From contig NZ_SRIF01000002.1 in NCBI RefSeq assembly GCF_004681185.1, forward strand, positions 372,001 through 436,000: DNA of 64,000 nucleotides, given 5' to 3'. The number at the start of each line of letters is the position of its first letter. The first letter of the stretch is position 1. This DNA comes from Haloarcula amylovorans (lineage in GTDB: Archaea > Halobacteriota > Halobacteria > Halobacteriales > Haloarculaceae). The notes beneath the pieces were generated by a model. That model searched no databases and was not told where the DNA came from. It saw nothing but the letters and a program-made list of their open reading frames with translations. The translations under genes and the position numbers were made by a program. Below are positions 1 through 7,864 of this stretch, in pieces.

Positions 1-2
1 AC

Positions 3-860
3 GCGCTCGTGAGTTTCCTCTATCCGGACGCGCCCAGAAATCAGGCGGCCCGAAACGACGAGGGGTGGAGCCTGACGCCGCTCGAACGGGCCGGGTTCGC
101 CATCGCGGCGTCGGTCGCCATCGTCCCGATAATCGCGCTCGTGCTCAACTTCACGCCGTACGGCGTCCGCGGCCCACCGGTGCTCGGCGGCACGATCGTC
201 GTGACGGCGGTCCTGTCCCTGGCGGCGTTCGTGCGCCGGGCCCGGCTCCCGGCCGAACGTCGGTTTCGAGTCAGCGGTAGCTTCGTCGGCGGCCTCCAGA
301 CGTACTTCACGACCAGCCGCCGCGGTGCGCGCCAGCACTCGCCTTTCGAGGTCAAGAGTGACAGCCATCGCGTCCTGAATCTCGTCTTGGTCGCCACTAT
401 CTTCCTGTTGCTCTCTAGCGTCGCCTACGCTGCCGTCGGGCCGACGCTCCCGTCCCACGACCAGGACGCTACGGAGTTCTACCTGCTAGACGAGAACGGC
501 GAGTACTTACTCGGCGTCGAAGAGTCGCTCGACGGCGGCTCCGTCCCGGCGAACATCGTCATCGCCAATCAGGAGAAAGAGGATGCACAGTACACGGTGG
601 TCGTCAAACGTCAACAGGTCTCGGTCGGCGACAATCGGACGCAGGTCCAACAGGAGCGCGTCACCGACCGGGTCCAGACCAGCGTCGCCGCTGGCGAGAC
701 CAAGCAGATAGAGAAGACGTTCGAGGGTGGCGGCGAGAACGTGCGCGTGCAAGTGCTGCTCTTCCGCGGTGACGCACCCGAAAACCCGACGGCCGGGGAC
801 GCCTACCGCGAGGCGCACTTCTGGCCCGCGGGCAATCCCACGGAGTCGGGGGAGAACTGA
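3..860 (+). CDS. DUF1616 membrane protein, N-terminus cut by window edge
   Basis: The reading frame is open to the first base of the window (Ala-Leu precede the GTG at 9), so this is probably the C-terminal part of a longer protein. Two hydrophobic segments are visible at about residues 28-75, including a Leu-Asn-Phe-Thr-Pro-Tyr-Gly motif typical of DUF1616, and a third TM helix lies at about 122-143. After it comes a roughly 140-residue extracytoplasmic domain rich in Glu, Gln and Val with a beta-sandwich look. DUF1616 proteins are common beside archaeal polysaccharide and glycosylation genes, but their biochemical role is not known to me. The stop overlaps the next ATG by one base (TGATG), which indicates translational coupling. 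The family call is fairly sure; the function is open. Confidence 0.8.
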   Translation, partial: ALVSFLYPDAPRNQAARNDEGWSLTPLERAGFAIAASVAIVPIIALVLNFTPYGVRGPPVLGGTIVVTAVLSLAAFVRRARLPAERRFRVSGSFVGGLQTYFTTSRRGARQHSPFEVKSDSHRVLNLVLVATIFLLLSSVAYAAVGPTLPSHDQDATEFYLLDENGEYLLGVEESLDGGSVPANIVIANQEKEDAQYTVVVKRQQVSVGDNRTQVQQERVTDRVQTSVAAGETKQIEKTFEGGGENVRVQVLLFRGDAPENPTAGDAYREAHFWPAGNPTESGEN

Positions 861-1435
861 TGTTCCCCTGGGGGCATCTCGCCTTCGGCTACGTGCTGTA
901 CTCGCTGACCCGTCGCGCGCTCGGCATGAACGCTATCGGGGGCCGTGAGGTAATCGTCCTCGCGCTTGCGACGCAACTGCCCGACCTCGTCGACAAACCC
1001 CTATCGTGGTCGCTAGCGGTGTTTCCGAGCGGATACGCCATCGCACACTCCGTCTTCCTCGCCGTGCCGCTGGGACTGGCAGCACTCGCTGTCGGCGCGA
1101 AGTACGACCGAATCCGTCTCGGGCTGGCGGTGTTGGTCGGGTGGTGGTCTCACCTCGTGGGCGACGTCATGCTCGCTGTCCTGACCGGCGGGGCGTACAC
1201 CGTCACGCGTGTGCTCTGGCCCGTCGTCGTCCTCCCGGGGTCACACTCGGACCTCTCGTTCGTCGAGAAGTTCGTCTACTACGTCGGCGAGTTCCTCGAA
1301 CTGCTTCAGTCGTCAGCGGGGCCGTACGTCTTTGCAATTTACTTTGGACCGCTTCTGCTGGCGGCAATTCTGTGGCTGGCTGACGGCGCACCGGTGGTCC
1401 GCGAACTCTGGGACTGGGCCGTCGACCCACAGTAA
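860..1435 (+). CDS. YdjM/DUF457-type membrane-bound metal-dependent hydrolase
   Basis: This is a 191-residue integral membrane protein with four to five hydrophobic segments. Polar residues characteristic of the YdjM/DUF457 family are spaced along it: His6 in the N-terminal Pro-Trp-Gly-His, the Gln-Leu-Pro-Asp-Leu-Val-Asp segment near 39-46, an Ala-His-Ser motif near 61, and Ser-His-Leu-Val-Gly-Asp near 96-101. The family is named as metal-dependent hydrolases, mostly by resemblance to other His/Asp-rich membrane hydrolases, and substrates are rarely known. The start overlaps the stop of the DUF1616 gene, so the two are probably cotranscribed. Its place at the edge of a polysaccharide region suggests a role in membrane or surface carbohydrate metabolism, which is inference. 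Confidence 0.8.
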   Translation: MFPWGHLAFGYVLYSLTRRALGMNAIGGREVIVLALATQLPDLVDKPLSWSLAVFPSGYAIAHSVFLAVPLGLAALAVGAKYDRIRLGLAVLVGWWSHLVGDVMLAVLTGGAYTVTRVLWPVVVLPGSHSDLSFVEKFVYYVGEFLELLQSSAGPYVFAIYFGPLLLAAILWLADGAPVVRELWDWAVDPQ

Positions 1436-1513
1436 CCTACTCGGCACGTGAGCGGTAACGAGATCAGCGATTGCGAAGAAAACAGTCGTCTACGCGGTTG
1501 ATACGGCGTTCAT

Positions 1514-2890
1514 CTACAGCGACGTCGTCTCGGAGATGCGCCACTCGCCTTCGCGCCAGACTGCGGGGCCTTCGACGCCACCGCCGATGTGGTACCCCGT
1601 GTCGCCTTCGTGATCGCCGTTGACGTCTCGAAGGTCGCTCGGCATGATCATCCCGTGCGTGCGGGCACGGACGTTGCCGTGTCCGACCGGGTCGGTGGCG
1701 AACAGGCCCCGGCCGGCATCGAGCGTGTAGTGAGAGGAGGCGTGGAAGTCCGGGTCGACGCAGTCGAACGTGGCGATGACGCCCTCGCCGTAGTTGCGGG
1801 CGGTGCAGTTGTGGATCGAGAGTCGGTCGGTCTCGTGGACGTTGATAGCGCGGAGGACGTTGTCGTGGCTGTGGGAGGTCGATCGCGAGGTGATGCCGTT
1901 GAAGTAGCAGTTGTGGATGTTGAGTCCGTCCGAGTTCTTCGCGTACACTTCGATCGGATAGCTCTTCGCGCGGCCGTTCCCCTCGATGTACGACCCTTCG
2001 ATGTGGCTCGCCTTCCCGTAGCGGGCCTCGACGCCGTAGCTGTGGTTGAGTTGCGCAGTGCTGCCGACGATCTCGTTGATGTACCCTCGAAGTCGGAAGC
2101 CGACGCCCGCGTTCGCGGAGGCCTTACAACTGTGGAACGTCGTGCCGTGGGACATCGCGTTCGTCTCCATTCGGAAGCCATCGCCGCCACAGGACCACGT
2201 CTGGCAGTTGTTGAACAGCGTGCCGAACGTCCCCTTCTCGCGGCCGCTGTCGGGGTCTGTGTACCCCTCGATACAGACGCCGTGAGAGCCAGTGCGGTAG
2301 AACACGAGGTTCTCGAAGGAGGCGAACGGGGCCGCGCGGACGCGCAGACCGACGTCGCCGCCGATGATCTTCAGGTTCTGGACCACAGGGTTGTTCCGGT
2401 AGTCGTTCATCCCACGCCCGAGTACCTCGATGACGTTCTGGTTCGAGTGGCTCGCGTCGATAACGGACCCGGAGGGGTGACCGCCGGTCAGCATGACTTC
2501 TTTCTCCTCGTAGTCCAACACGACCGGGAACGGTTCGCCGGCTTCTTCGGCGTCGTACGAGCAGTGGACGGAGATGGTATCGCCCGCGGAAGCGGCGTCC
2601 CAGGCCTGCGTTATCGTGTCGTAGCCGCCGTCACCGACAACTAGCGTGCCGCCGAGGTTGAGCGCCTCGCCGCCAATCTCGAACGCTTCCGACAGTTCCT
2701 CGTCGTCCTCTGCCGCCGCTGCGTTGCCCGACATCGCGGCGACGCCGAGGCCCGCCGCTCCGACGGTGAGCGCTTGCATGAAGGTCCGGCGGTTGCTGTC
2801 GATTTCTTGGTCTGCTGCTTCGGTCTGCTGGTCCGCTGCTTCGGTCTGCTGGTCCACGTCTTCGGTCTGTAATGATTCTTGCTCACTCAT
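1514..2890 (-). CDS. Tat-exported right-handed beta-helix protein
   Basis: The 458-residue product begins with an acidic Gln-rich leader containing a repeated Asp-Gln-Gln-Thr-Glu-Ala-Ala unit. A Tat signal follows (Arg-Arg-Thr-Phe-Met near 34-38, then a hydrophobic core ending in Ala-Ala-Ala-Ala). The mature part has many Asn/Gly/His-rich turns spaced like parallel beta-helix coils, for example Asn-Leu-Lys-Ile-Ile-Gly and His-Asn-Cys-Tyr-Phe-Asn. That fold is used by pectate-lyase-like polysaccharide lyases, epimerases and surface proteins. No catalytic set can be assigned. It resembles in layout the second beta-helix protein at 7865-9427, and both sit beside glycosyltransferases, so a role in exopolysaccharide modification or cell-surface structure is plausible. 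The AT-rich stretch just upstream (2895-2950) probably holds its promoter. Confidence 0.82.
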   Translation of the reverse strand: MSEQESLQTEDVDQQTEAADQQTEAADQEIDSNRRTFMQALTVGAAGLGVAAMSGNAAAAEDDEELSEAFEIGGEALNLGGTLVVGDGGYDTITQAWDAASAGDTISVHCSYDAEEAGEPFPVVLDYEEKEVMLTGGHPSGSVIDASHSNQNVIEVLGRGMNDYRNNPVVQNLKIIGGDVGLRVRAAPFASFENLVFYRTGSHGVCIEGYTDPDSGREKGTFGTLFNNCQTWSCGGDGFRMETNAMSHGTTFHSCKASANAGVGFRLRGYINEIVGSTAQLNHSYGVEARYGKASHIEGSYIEGNGRAKSYPIEVYAKNSDGLNIHNCYFNGITSRSTSHSHDNVLRAINVHETDRLSIHNCTARNYGEGVIATFDCVDPDFHASSHYTLDAGRGLFATDPVGHGNVRARTHGMIMPSDLRDVNGDHEGDTGYHIGGGVEGPAVWREGEWRISETTSL

Positions 2891-3148
2891 TCTCTGTCAA
2901 CACCTATCTAAAATACTGTTTTACTTATTAATTTAATCTTACAAATAAGTAAGTGGACGCACTTACCTGCCTGTAAGTGGTCTCTCAGACGCTCTTGGTG
3001 GGTTTCAGCGCAAGCGGTAGTTCGACGACACTTGGACGGTTAGTAACGCAGGTATCAGTGGAGAAACCTGTCTTATCGGCGCCGCTCCGGGCGTTTACGG
3101 GCACGATAATAATCACCTTGTGGTGTCTGGACTCTGGTACTGAGAAAC

Positions 3149-4024
3149 GTGAGCCCGAGCACCCCATCGGACGACCGCGTTGCCCAAGCAGTGACGCTCA
3201 TCTCGAAGAAGTGGCACCCGGTCATCATCCAATCGCTGCTCGACGACGGACCGCTTCGATTCAACGAGCTACAGGAACGTCTCGACGGGATTTCGGGCAA
3301 GGTGCTGACAGACAGCCTCGAAGACCTCCAGGGGAACGACCTCATCGAGCGACACGTCGTCAGCGAGTCGCCGAAACGCGTCGAGTACGACCTCACTCGC
3401 GCGGGCCGGGAGCTGCAGGCGGTCATGGAGACGCTTGCCGACTGGGGGAAACGTAACCTCGGCGAGTCGACGCGGCCCACCGTTCTGGTCGTCGACGACG
3501 ACCCGCGCCTCGCGCGGATGCACGCCGGCTGGCTCGCCGAAGAGTACGACGTCGAGACGGCGTTCAACGGCAAAGACGCCATCACCGCGCTCTCGGACGA
3601 GATCGACGTCGTCCTCCTCGACCGCCGGATGCCCGGTCTCTCGGGCGACGACCTCTTAGAGAAGATACGCGAGGCGGACCTCGATGCGGGTGTGGTGTTG
3701 CTCACGGCCGTCGAACCGGACGTAGACGTCGCGGATATGGAGTTCGACGCCTATCTACTGAAACCCGGCGAGGCGGACGAAGTCAGGGATGTCGTCGCAG
3801 ACGTCCTCGAACGGGCCACCGCCGACGACGACATCACCGAACACTACTCGCTGTTGGCCCGACGAGCGCTGCTCGACGCGCGGTTGACCGCCGCCGAACG
3901 GGAATCGAGCGACGAGTACCAGCGCCTCCTCGAACGGCTCGAAGCCGTCGAGGCGGACCTCGGCGACGACGGTTCGAGCGAAGCGGACGAGACGATGGCT
4001 ATCACGGAACGACTTAACCTATGA
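3149..4024 (+). CDS. HxlR winged-helix / receiver / HalX fusion regulator
   Basis: Three modules can be seen in 291 residues. Residues 8-104 are an HxlR-type winged helix (Lys-Lys-Trp-His-Pro-Val-Ile-Ile, then Leu-Arg-Phe-Asn-Glu-Leu). Residues 110-222 are a receiver domain with acidic pocket Asp116-118, phosphoacceptor Asp158 in Leu-Leu-Asp-Arg-Arg, and Lys205. Residues 225-275 match HalX, a helical domain found after haloarchaeal receivers (Arg-Arg-Ala-Leu-Leu-Asp-Ala-Arg). DNA binding controlled by phosphorylation is the likely mode of action. It heads a tight three-gene set whose next two members are a response regulator and a hybrid kinase, and its stop overlaps the next ATG. The ATAATAAT at 3105-3112 is about 40 bases upstream and is the best TATA candidate. 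Confidence 0.88.
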   Translation: MSPSTPSDDRVAQAVTLISKKWHPVIIQSLLDDGPLRFNELQERLDGISGKVLTDSLEDLQGNDLIERHVVSESPKRVEYDLTRAGRELQAVMETLADWGKRNLGESTRPTVLVVDDDPRLARMHAGWLAEEYDVETAFNGKDAITALSDEIDVVLLDRRMPGLSGDDLLEKIREADLDAGVVLLTAVEPDVDVADMEFDAYLLKPGEADEVRDVVADVLERATADDDITEHYSLLARRALLDARLTAAERESSDEYQRLLERLEAVEADLGDDGSSEADETMAITERLNL

Positions 4025-4476
4025 CTGCTACTGCAACTGATTCGTGCTCACCGCGGGTGTTACTCGTCGAGGACAACCCGGCGGACGCCCGCCTGGCGAA
4101 AGAAGCGTTCTCGGAGATTGGCGCACGCGTCTCGCTGACCGTCGTCCACAACGGGAGCGACGCGCTGGCGACCCTGCGAGGCGAGGAAGACGACGATATC
4201 GTCCCGCATCTCGTCCTGCTCGACATCAACCTCCCGGGTCGAAACGGGGGCGACATCCTGCAGGAGATAAAGTCCGACGACTCGCTTCGCCGCATTCCCG
4301 TCGTCATCCTGACGACGTCCGACGAGTCGAAAGACGTCGAACGGATGTACGACAACCACGCGAACGCCTACGTCACGAAGCCGGACTCGGTCTCGGAGTA
4401 CATCACTGTCATCGACCACCTCCAGTCGTTCTGGCTCTCGACGGCGACGCTACCACGCAAGCGACGGGTGCAATGA
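4021..4476 (+). CDS. Single-domain response regulator (Rcp1-like)
   Basis: This is a 151-residue stand-alone receiver with Glu-Asp-Asn near 17-19, phosphoacceptor Asp68 in Leu-Leu-Asp-Ile-Asn-Leu-Pro-Gly, Thr-Thr-Ser after the fourth strand, and the Val-Thr-Lys-Pro switch lysine. It has no output domain. The Ile-Asn-Leu-Pro-Gly sequence after the phosphoacceptor is typical of Rcp1/CheY-like proteins that relay phosphate between kinases. It overlaps the HxlR-REC-HalX gene upstream by four bases and the hybrid kinase downstream by four bases (ATGA), so the three are translated together. It probably shuttles phosphate between the kinase and the DNA-binding regulator, which is inference from order only. 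Confidence 0.9.
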   Translation: MTATATDSCSPRVLLVEDNPADARLAKEAFSEIGARVSLTVVHNGSDALATLRGEEDDDIVPHLVLLDINLPGRNGGDILQEIKSDDSLRRIPVVILTTSDESKDVERMYDNHANAYVTKPDSVSEYITVIDHLQSFWLSTATLPRKRRVQ

Positions 4477-5582
4477 CCGAAACCGTAGACGTCCTCCTCG
4501 TCGAGGACAACGACGCCGACGCCCGCTACGTCGAGGAGCTGTTCCGCGAACCGATTCCCGTCCAAGCGGAGCGGTTCCCGGGTCTCTCGGACGCCGGTAA
4601 CGAGGTGCAAATTCACCGCGAGACCTCGCTCGCGGGAACCACGCAGATGCTCGAATCCAGCGGCGAGATGCTCGACGTCGTTCTCCTCGACCTCCACATC
4701 GAGGACAGCGGCGGTATGGAGACGTTGGAGGGGACACTGGCGGCGTCTCACAGCGTTCCGGTCGTCGTCCTGACCGGCGTCGACGACACCAGTGTCGGCG
4801 CGGCAGCCATCCGGGCCGGCGCACAGGACTACCTCGTCAAAGACGAGGTGACTCGGGACTTACTCGAACGCACCATCCGCTATGCGATCCAGCGCCACGA
4901 AACGGGCCAGGCGTTGCGCGAGCGAACCGAGCAGCTCGCCATCATGAACCAGCTGACCCGCCACGACGTGCGAAACGACATCAGCCTCGTCGTCGCTCGC
5001 GCCCGGCAACTCCGGAAGGAAGTCGACGAACGCTACGCGGACACACTGACCGAGATCATCACCGCGAGCAACCACGTCCTGCAACTCACCCGGACCATCG
5101 GTGACGCCGTCGAGGCGGCCGACGACGACCCGGACGACTCCCGTCTCGGTGCCGTCTCCCTCGCCCGTATCCTCGAAGACGAAATAGAGAAGGCGCTCGA
5201 TCTCTACGAACCGGCCGAGATCGAGATCAGCGGCGACTACGAGGACGTCGAGGTGTGGGGCGATAGCCTGCTGGGGTCCGTGTTCGGCAACATCATCAGC
5301 AACGCCATCATCTACAACGACGAGCAGACGCCACAGGTAGACGTCACCGTCACCGTCGAGGGAGAGACTGTCACAGTCGACTTCGCCGACAACGGTCCCG
5401 GTATCTCGCCCAGACAGCGCCGCGAACTGTTCTCCAGTGAGTCTTCGGACTTAGACGGCAGCGGCCTCGGTATTGGCCTATTCCTCGTGCGCCGACTGGT
5501 GGACCGCTACGACGGTGAGATCGATATCTCGGACAATCAGCCGAAGGGATCTGTCTTCTCGGTCGAACTCCAGCGAGCGTAA
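4473..5582 (+). CDS. Hybrid sensor histidine kinase (receiver-HisKA-HATPase)
   Basis: The start chosen is the ATG at 4473, which overlaps the previous stop as ATGA. The open frame extends further upstream only as a shadow of the regulator. The 369-residue soluble protein has a receiver domain at 5-125 (Glu11-Asp12, Asp73 in Leu-Leu-Asp-Leu, Lys123), a short linker helix, a HisKA-like dimerisation helix with His164 in Thr-Arg-His-Asp-Val-Arg-Asn-Asp, and an HATPase domain (Asn-Ala-Ile, Asp-Asn-Gly-Pro-Gly-Ile, Gly-Leu-Gly-Ile-Gly-Leu). No transmembrane segment or PAS domain is seen, so input probably comes through the receiver. This receiver-first layout is common in haloarchaea. It is the third gene of the 3149-5582 cassette. 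Confidence 0.88.
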   Translation: MTETVDVLLVEDNDADARYVEELFREPIPVQAERFPGLSDAGNEVQIHRETSLAGTTQMLESSGEMLDVVLLDLHIEDSGGMETLEGTLAASHSVPVVVLTGVDDTSVGAAAIRAGAQDYLVKDEVTRDLLERTIRYAIQRHETGQALRERTEQLAIMNQLTRHDVRNDISLVVARARQLRKEVDERYADTLTEIITASNHVLQLTRTIGDAVEAADDDPDDSRLGAVSLARILEDEIEKALDLYEPAEIEISGDYEDVEVWGDSLLGSVFGNIISNAIIYNDEQTPQVDVTVTVEGETVTVDFADNGPGISPRQRRELFSSESSDLDGSGLGIGLFLVRRLVDRYDGEIDISDNQPKGSVFSVELQRA

Positions 5583-5613
5583 CTGTTCGCAGAAAAGCGT
5601 CGACCCAGGCTCT

Positions 5614-6525
5614 CTATCGCCCGTCGATGGCCGCTCGGTAGATCGATTCGAGGTCTTTGCCCATCTGGTCCAGTCCGACGACGTTGGAGCGACCGGAACT
5701 GGGTTCGCCGGTGGCGAGTACGTCCGAGAGCGCGTCCGCGAGTTCGGTTTCTCCGTCGCGGACGTAGCTGTTCGCCACGCCGTCTAAGACGCTCGACACG
5801 AAACCCACGTCCGTCGAGACCACCGGAACGTTGCAGGCGGCTGCCTCCTTGACCACCATCGGACCGCTTTCGCGTTTCGAGGTGACGAGCATCGCGTCGC
5901 TCGCGTTCATGTAGTAGGGGACCTCCTCGTAGGGGATACCGGACATCGTCCGCAGGGTCACGTCGTCGAGTCGGGAGACGACACGTTCTGCGAGTGGATG
6001 GTTCTTGACGTCGCGCTCGGGCGGGTATGGGAAGAGGACGGTCGTCTCGTCTTGCGGCCAGCCAAGGCGCTCGCGTGCGCGCCCCTGGTCGATGGGCCGG
6101 AACTGCTCGGTGTCGACACCCCATGGGAGTATCTGGTGGCTGGTGTCGAGATACGCGCTCATCGTCGTCGAGGGCAGGATTACCTCGTCGCTCAGGCGGG
6201 CCGAGAGCCGACTGAGCCGCGGGACGAAGCTCTCCTCGTCCATGAGGTCAGAGCCCCACAACGTGAGAACGACCGGTCGTTTGGGTTGGGCCAGCGCGAA
6301 CGGCCCCATCAGCCCGTAGTGGGCGTGAATCACGTCGTAGCCCGAAAGCGAGTGGTCCAGCACGTCCGGGTAATACCGAAGGTAGTCGGTCACCGAACGG
6401 GACTGGTCGGCGTCGTGGGTCCCGGGGACGGTGACGGTCGTACACTCGACGCCCCGTCGTTCCAGCGCCTCCACCTGCTTGTCGAAGAACGACCGCGGGG
6501 TGTTGACTAGCTGGAGGACTCTCAT
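5614..6525 (-). CDS. Family 4 glycosyltransferase (short form)
   Basis: The start is taken at 6525 (Met-Arg-Val-Leu-Gln-Leu-Val-Asn), which overlaps the DUF354 stop as ATGA. The further upstream open frame is out of character. At 303 residues it is short for a GT4 but has both Rossmann halves: an N-terminal part with His-Ala-His-Tyr-Gly and Thr-Leu-Trp-Gly-Ser-Asp, and a C-terminal nucleotide-sugar site with Lys-Arg-Glu-Ser-Gly-Pro-Met-Val-Val-Lys-Glu-Ala, the variant of the GT4 Glu-x7-Glu motif. It probably transfers a sugar from a nucleotide donor to a growing lipid-linked glycan at the cytoplasmic membrane. Donor and acceptor cannot be read from sequence. Confidence 0.85.
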   Translation of the reverse strand: MRVLQLVNTPRSFFDKQVEALERRGVECTTVTVPGTHDADQSRSVTDYLRYYPDVLDHSLSGYDVIHAHYGLMGPFALAQPKRPVVLTLWGSDLMDEESFVPRLSRLSARLSDEVILPSTTMSAYLDTSHQILPWGVDTEQFRPIDQGRARERLGWPQDETTVLFPYPPERDVKNHPLAERVVSRLDDVTLRTMSGIPYEEVPYYMNASDAMLVTSKRESGPMVVKEAAACNVPVVSTDVGFVSSVLDGVANSYVRDGETELADALSDVLATGEPSSGRSNVVGLDQMGKDLESIYRAAIDGR

Positions 6526-7604
6526 GTGTCGACGACGGCCTTCGTGCGCGTGGTCTGATCGGAGCCGAGGGTCTCGTCGTTCATCGCCAGCCCGAGCATC
6601 CGCAAGATGACGCCCGTTGCGTCCTGCTTGTCGTCGAGGAGCCGCTCGCGGCGGGCCTCCCAGCGGTCCGACTCGGCGTCTTCGAGGATGGCGACGGCGC
6701 GTTCGAGGGCGGCGTCCTGTTCGTGGTCCTCGTTGAAGTTCCAGAGCAGGTCGTACTCCGCTTCGAGTTCGTCGGTGTAGCCCATCGTCAGCGAGTTCAT
6801 GTACACCGCAGGCGTCCCGAGGACAGCACACTCAGAGGCCATTGTCGCCCCTTCGCCGATGAACAGGTCGGCGTGAGCGAGCAGCTGGTGAATCGCTTCG
6901 GGCGGGACGAGGGTCCGACAGCGTTCGAGGTCGTCGGGCAACGGCACTTCGGAGGTGATGAGGACCGTCGCGCCCGTCGCTTCGAGCTGATCGACGGCGT
7001 CGTGGATATCTTGGAGGCCCGACGCGCCCACGTCATGCGAGGAGTCCCATGCGCTGAGGCGGACGACGACGAACTTGTCGTCGGGGTCGACGCGCAGGTC
7101 TTCGAACGCCGACGTATCGGGTTCGAAGCGGTCGGGGTGAAGGTAGGCGAGTTCGTGATACGAGGGGTACGTGACCTGATTGTCGCCCGCGTTTTCCGTG
7201 TAGCAGGTGGGTGTCACCACGTAGTCGGCGACCGGGTGGGTTATCTTGTTGATGAGCGTCGCGTGTTCGGTGTCGGTGAAGACGACGCTCTCCGCGCCGA
7301 CGACCGCGGCGGTGTGAGCGGCCGTGACGCCACCGACGCCCGCGATGACATCCGGATCGACGTCGAGCGCGTAGCGAATCGACCGCAGTTCGTAGGCGGT
7401 CTGGACGACGGCGAGCTGCGCCAGCGATCCGGACTCGTTTGCCAGGACGGTGTGGTCGATGTCGTAGCTGTCGAGTAAGTCGACGGCGACTTCGTTGTCG
7501 CGCGCGACGACGTGGACTTCGCGCCCTTCGTCTTCTAACGCCCAGATGGCGTGTTTGAAGAAGTGAACGTGCGCCGGATGCTGGATGGTGAACATGACGG
7601 TCAT
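6522..7604 (-). CDS. DUF354 protein, UDP-GlcNAc 2-epimerase-like fold
   Basis: I choose the ATG at 7604 (Met-Thr-Val-Met-Phe-Thr-Ile-Gln-His-Pro), because DUF354 proteins start with the first beta strand and a His-Pro-Ala-His-Val-His-Phe-Phe motif; 17 weaker residues lie upstream. The 360-residue product has the two-domain GT-B-like layout of the family, with Gly-Val-Gly-Gly near 90 and Gly-Glu-Gly-Ala-Thr-Met-Ala-Ser-Glu-Cys-Ala in the C-terminal half. Family members resemble UDP-GlcNAc 2-epimerases and sit in archaeal surface-polysaccharide loci; the reaction of this one is unproven. It is the first gene of a two-gene unit with the GT4 at 5614. A TTATTAT box at 7671-7677 could be its promoter with a leader of about 40 bases. 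Confidence 0.85.
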   Translation of the reverse strand: MTVMFTIQHPAHVHFFKHAIWALEDEGREVHVVARDNEVAVDLLDSYDIDHTVLANESGSLAQLAVVQTAYELRSIRYALDVDPDVIAGVGGVTAAHTAAVVGAESVVFTDTEHATLINKITHPVADYVVTPTCYTENAGDNQVTYPSYHELAYLHPDRFEPDTSAFEDLRVDPDDKFVVVRLSAWDSSHDVGASGLQDIHDAVDQLEATGATVLITSEVPLPDDLERCRTLVPPEAIHQLLAHADLFIGEGATMASECAVLGTPAVYMNSLTMGYTDELEAEYDLLWNFNEDHEQDAALERAVAILEDAESDRWEARRERLLDDKQDATGVILRMLGLAMNDETLGSDQTTRTKAVVDT

Positions 7605-7864
7605 ACGTACCGTGTCCCCCTGTCTGTCGTCTCGTGACTCTCCATACAGGAACAAGCCCGTCAGCTACCGTTATTATGGAGATGATAGCCGCCGTCGCGT
7701 TCGAAACGTGACTGTGTCTCTCTATCCCACCGGACGGGGGACGCTCGTTCGATGGCGGGGCGGTGAGCGTTTATGCGGTGGCAAAACGGGCAAGCGCGGT
7801 GATACGTACACCGCTACCGGAAGAAGTGCCCCAAGAGAGGAGACTAGAAGAGAAGGTTCAGCCG

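Noticed and set aside
1589-2644. 351-residue plus-strand frame antisense to the beta-helix gene
   Set aside because: It is Val/Asp/Arg-rich with no domain. It mirrors the codon bias of the minus-strand gene, as expected of a GC-rich shadow.
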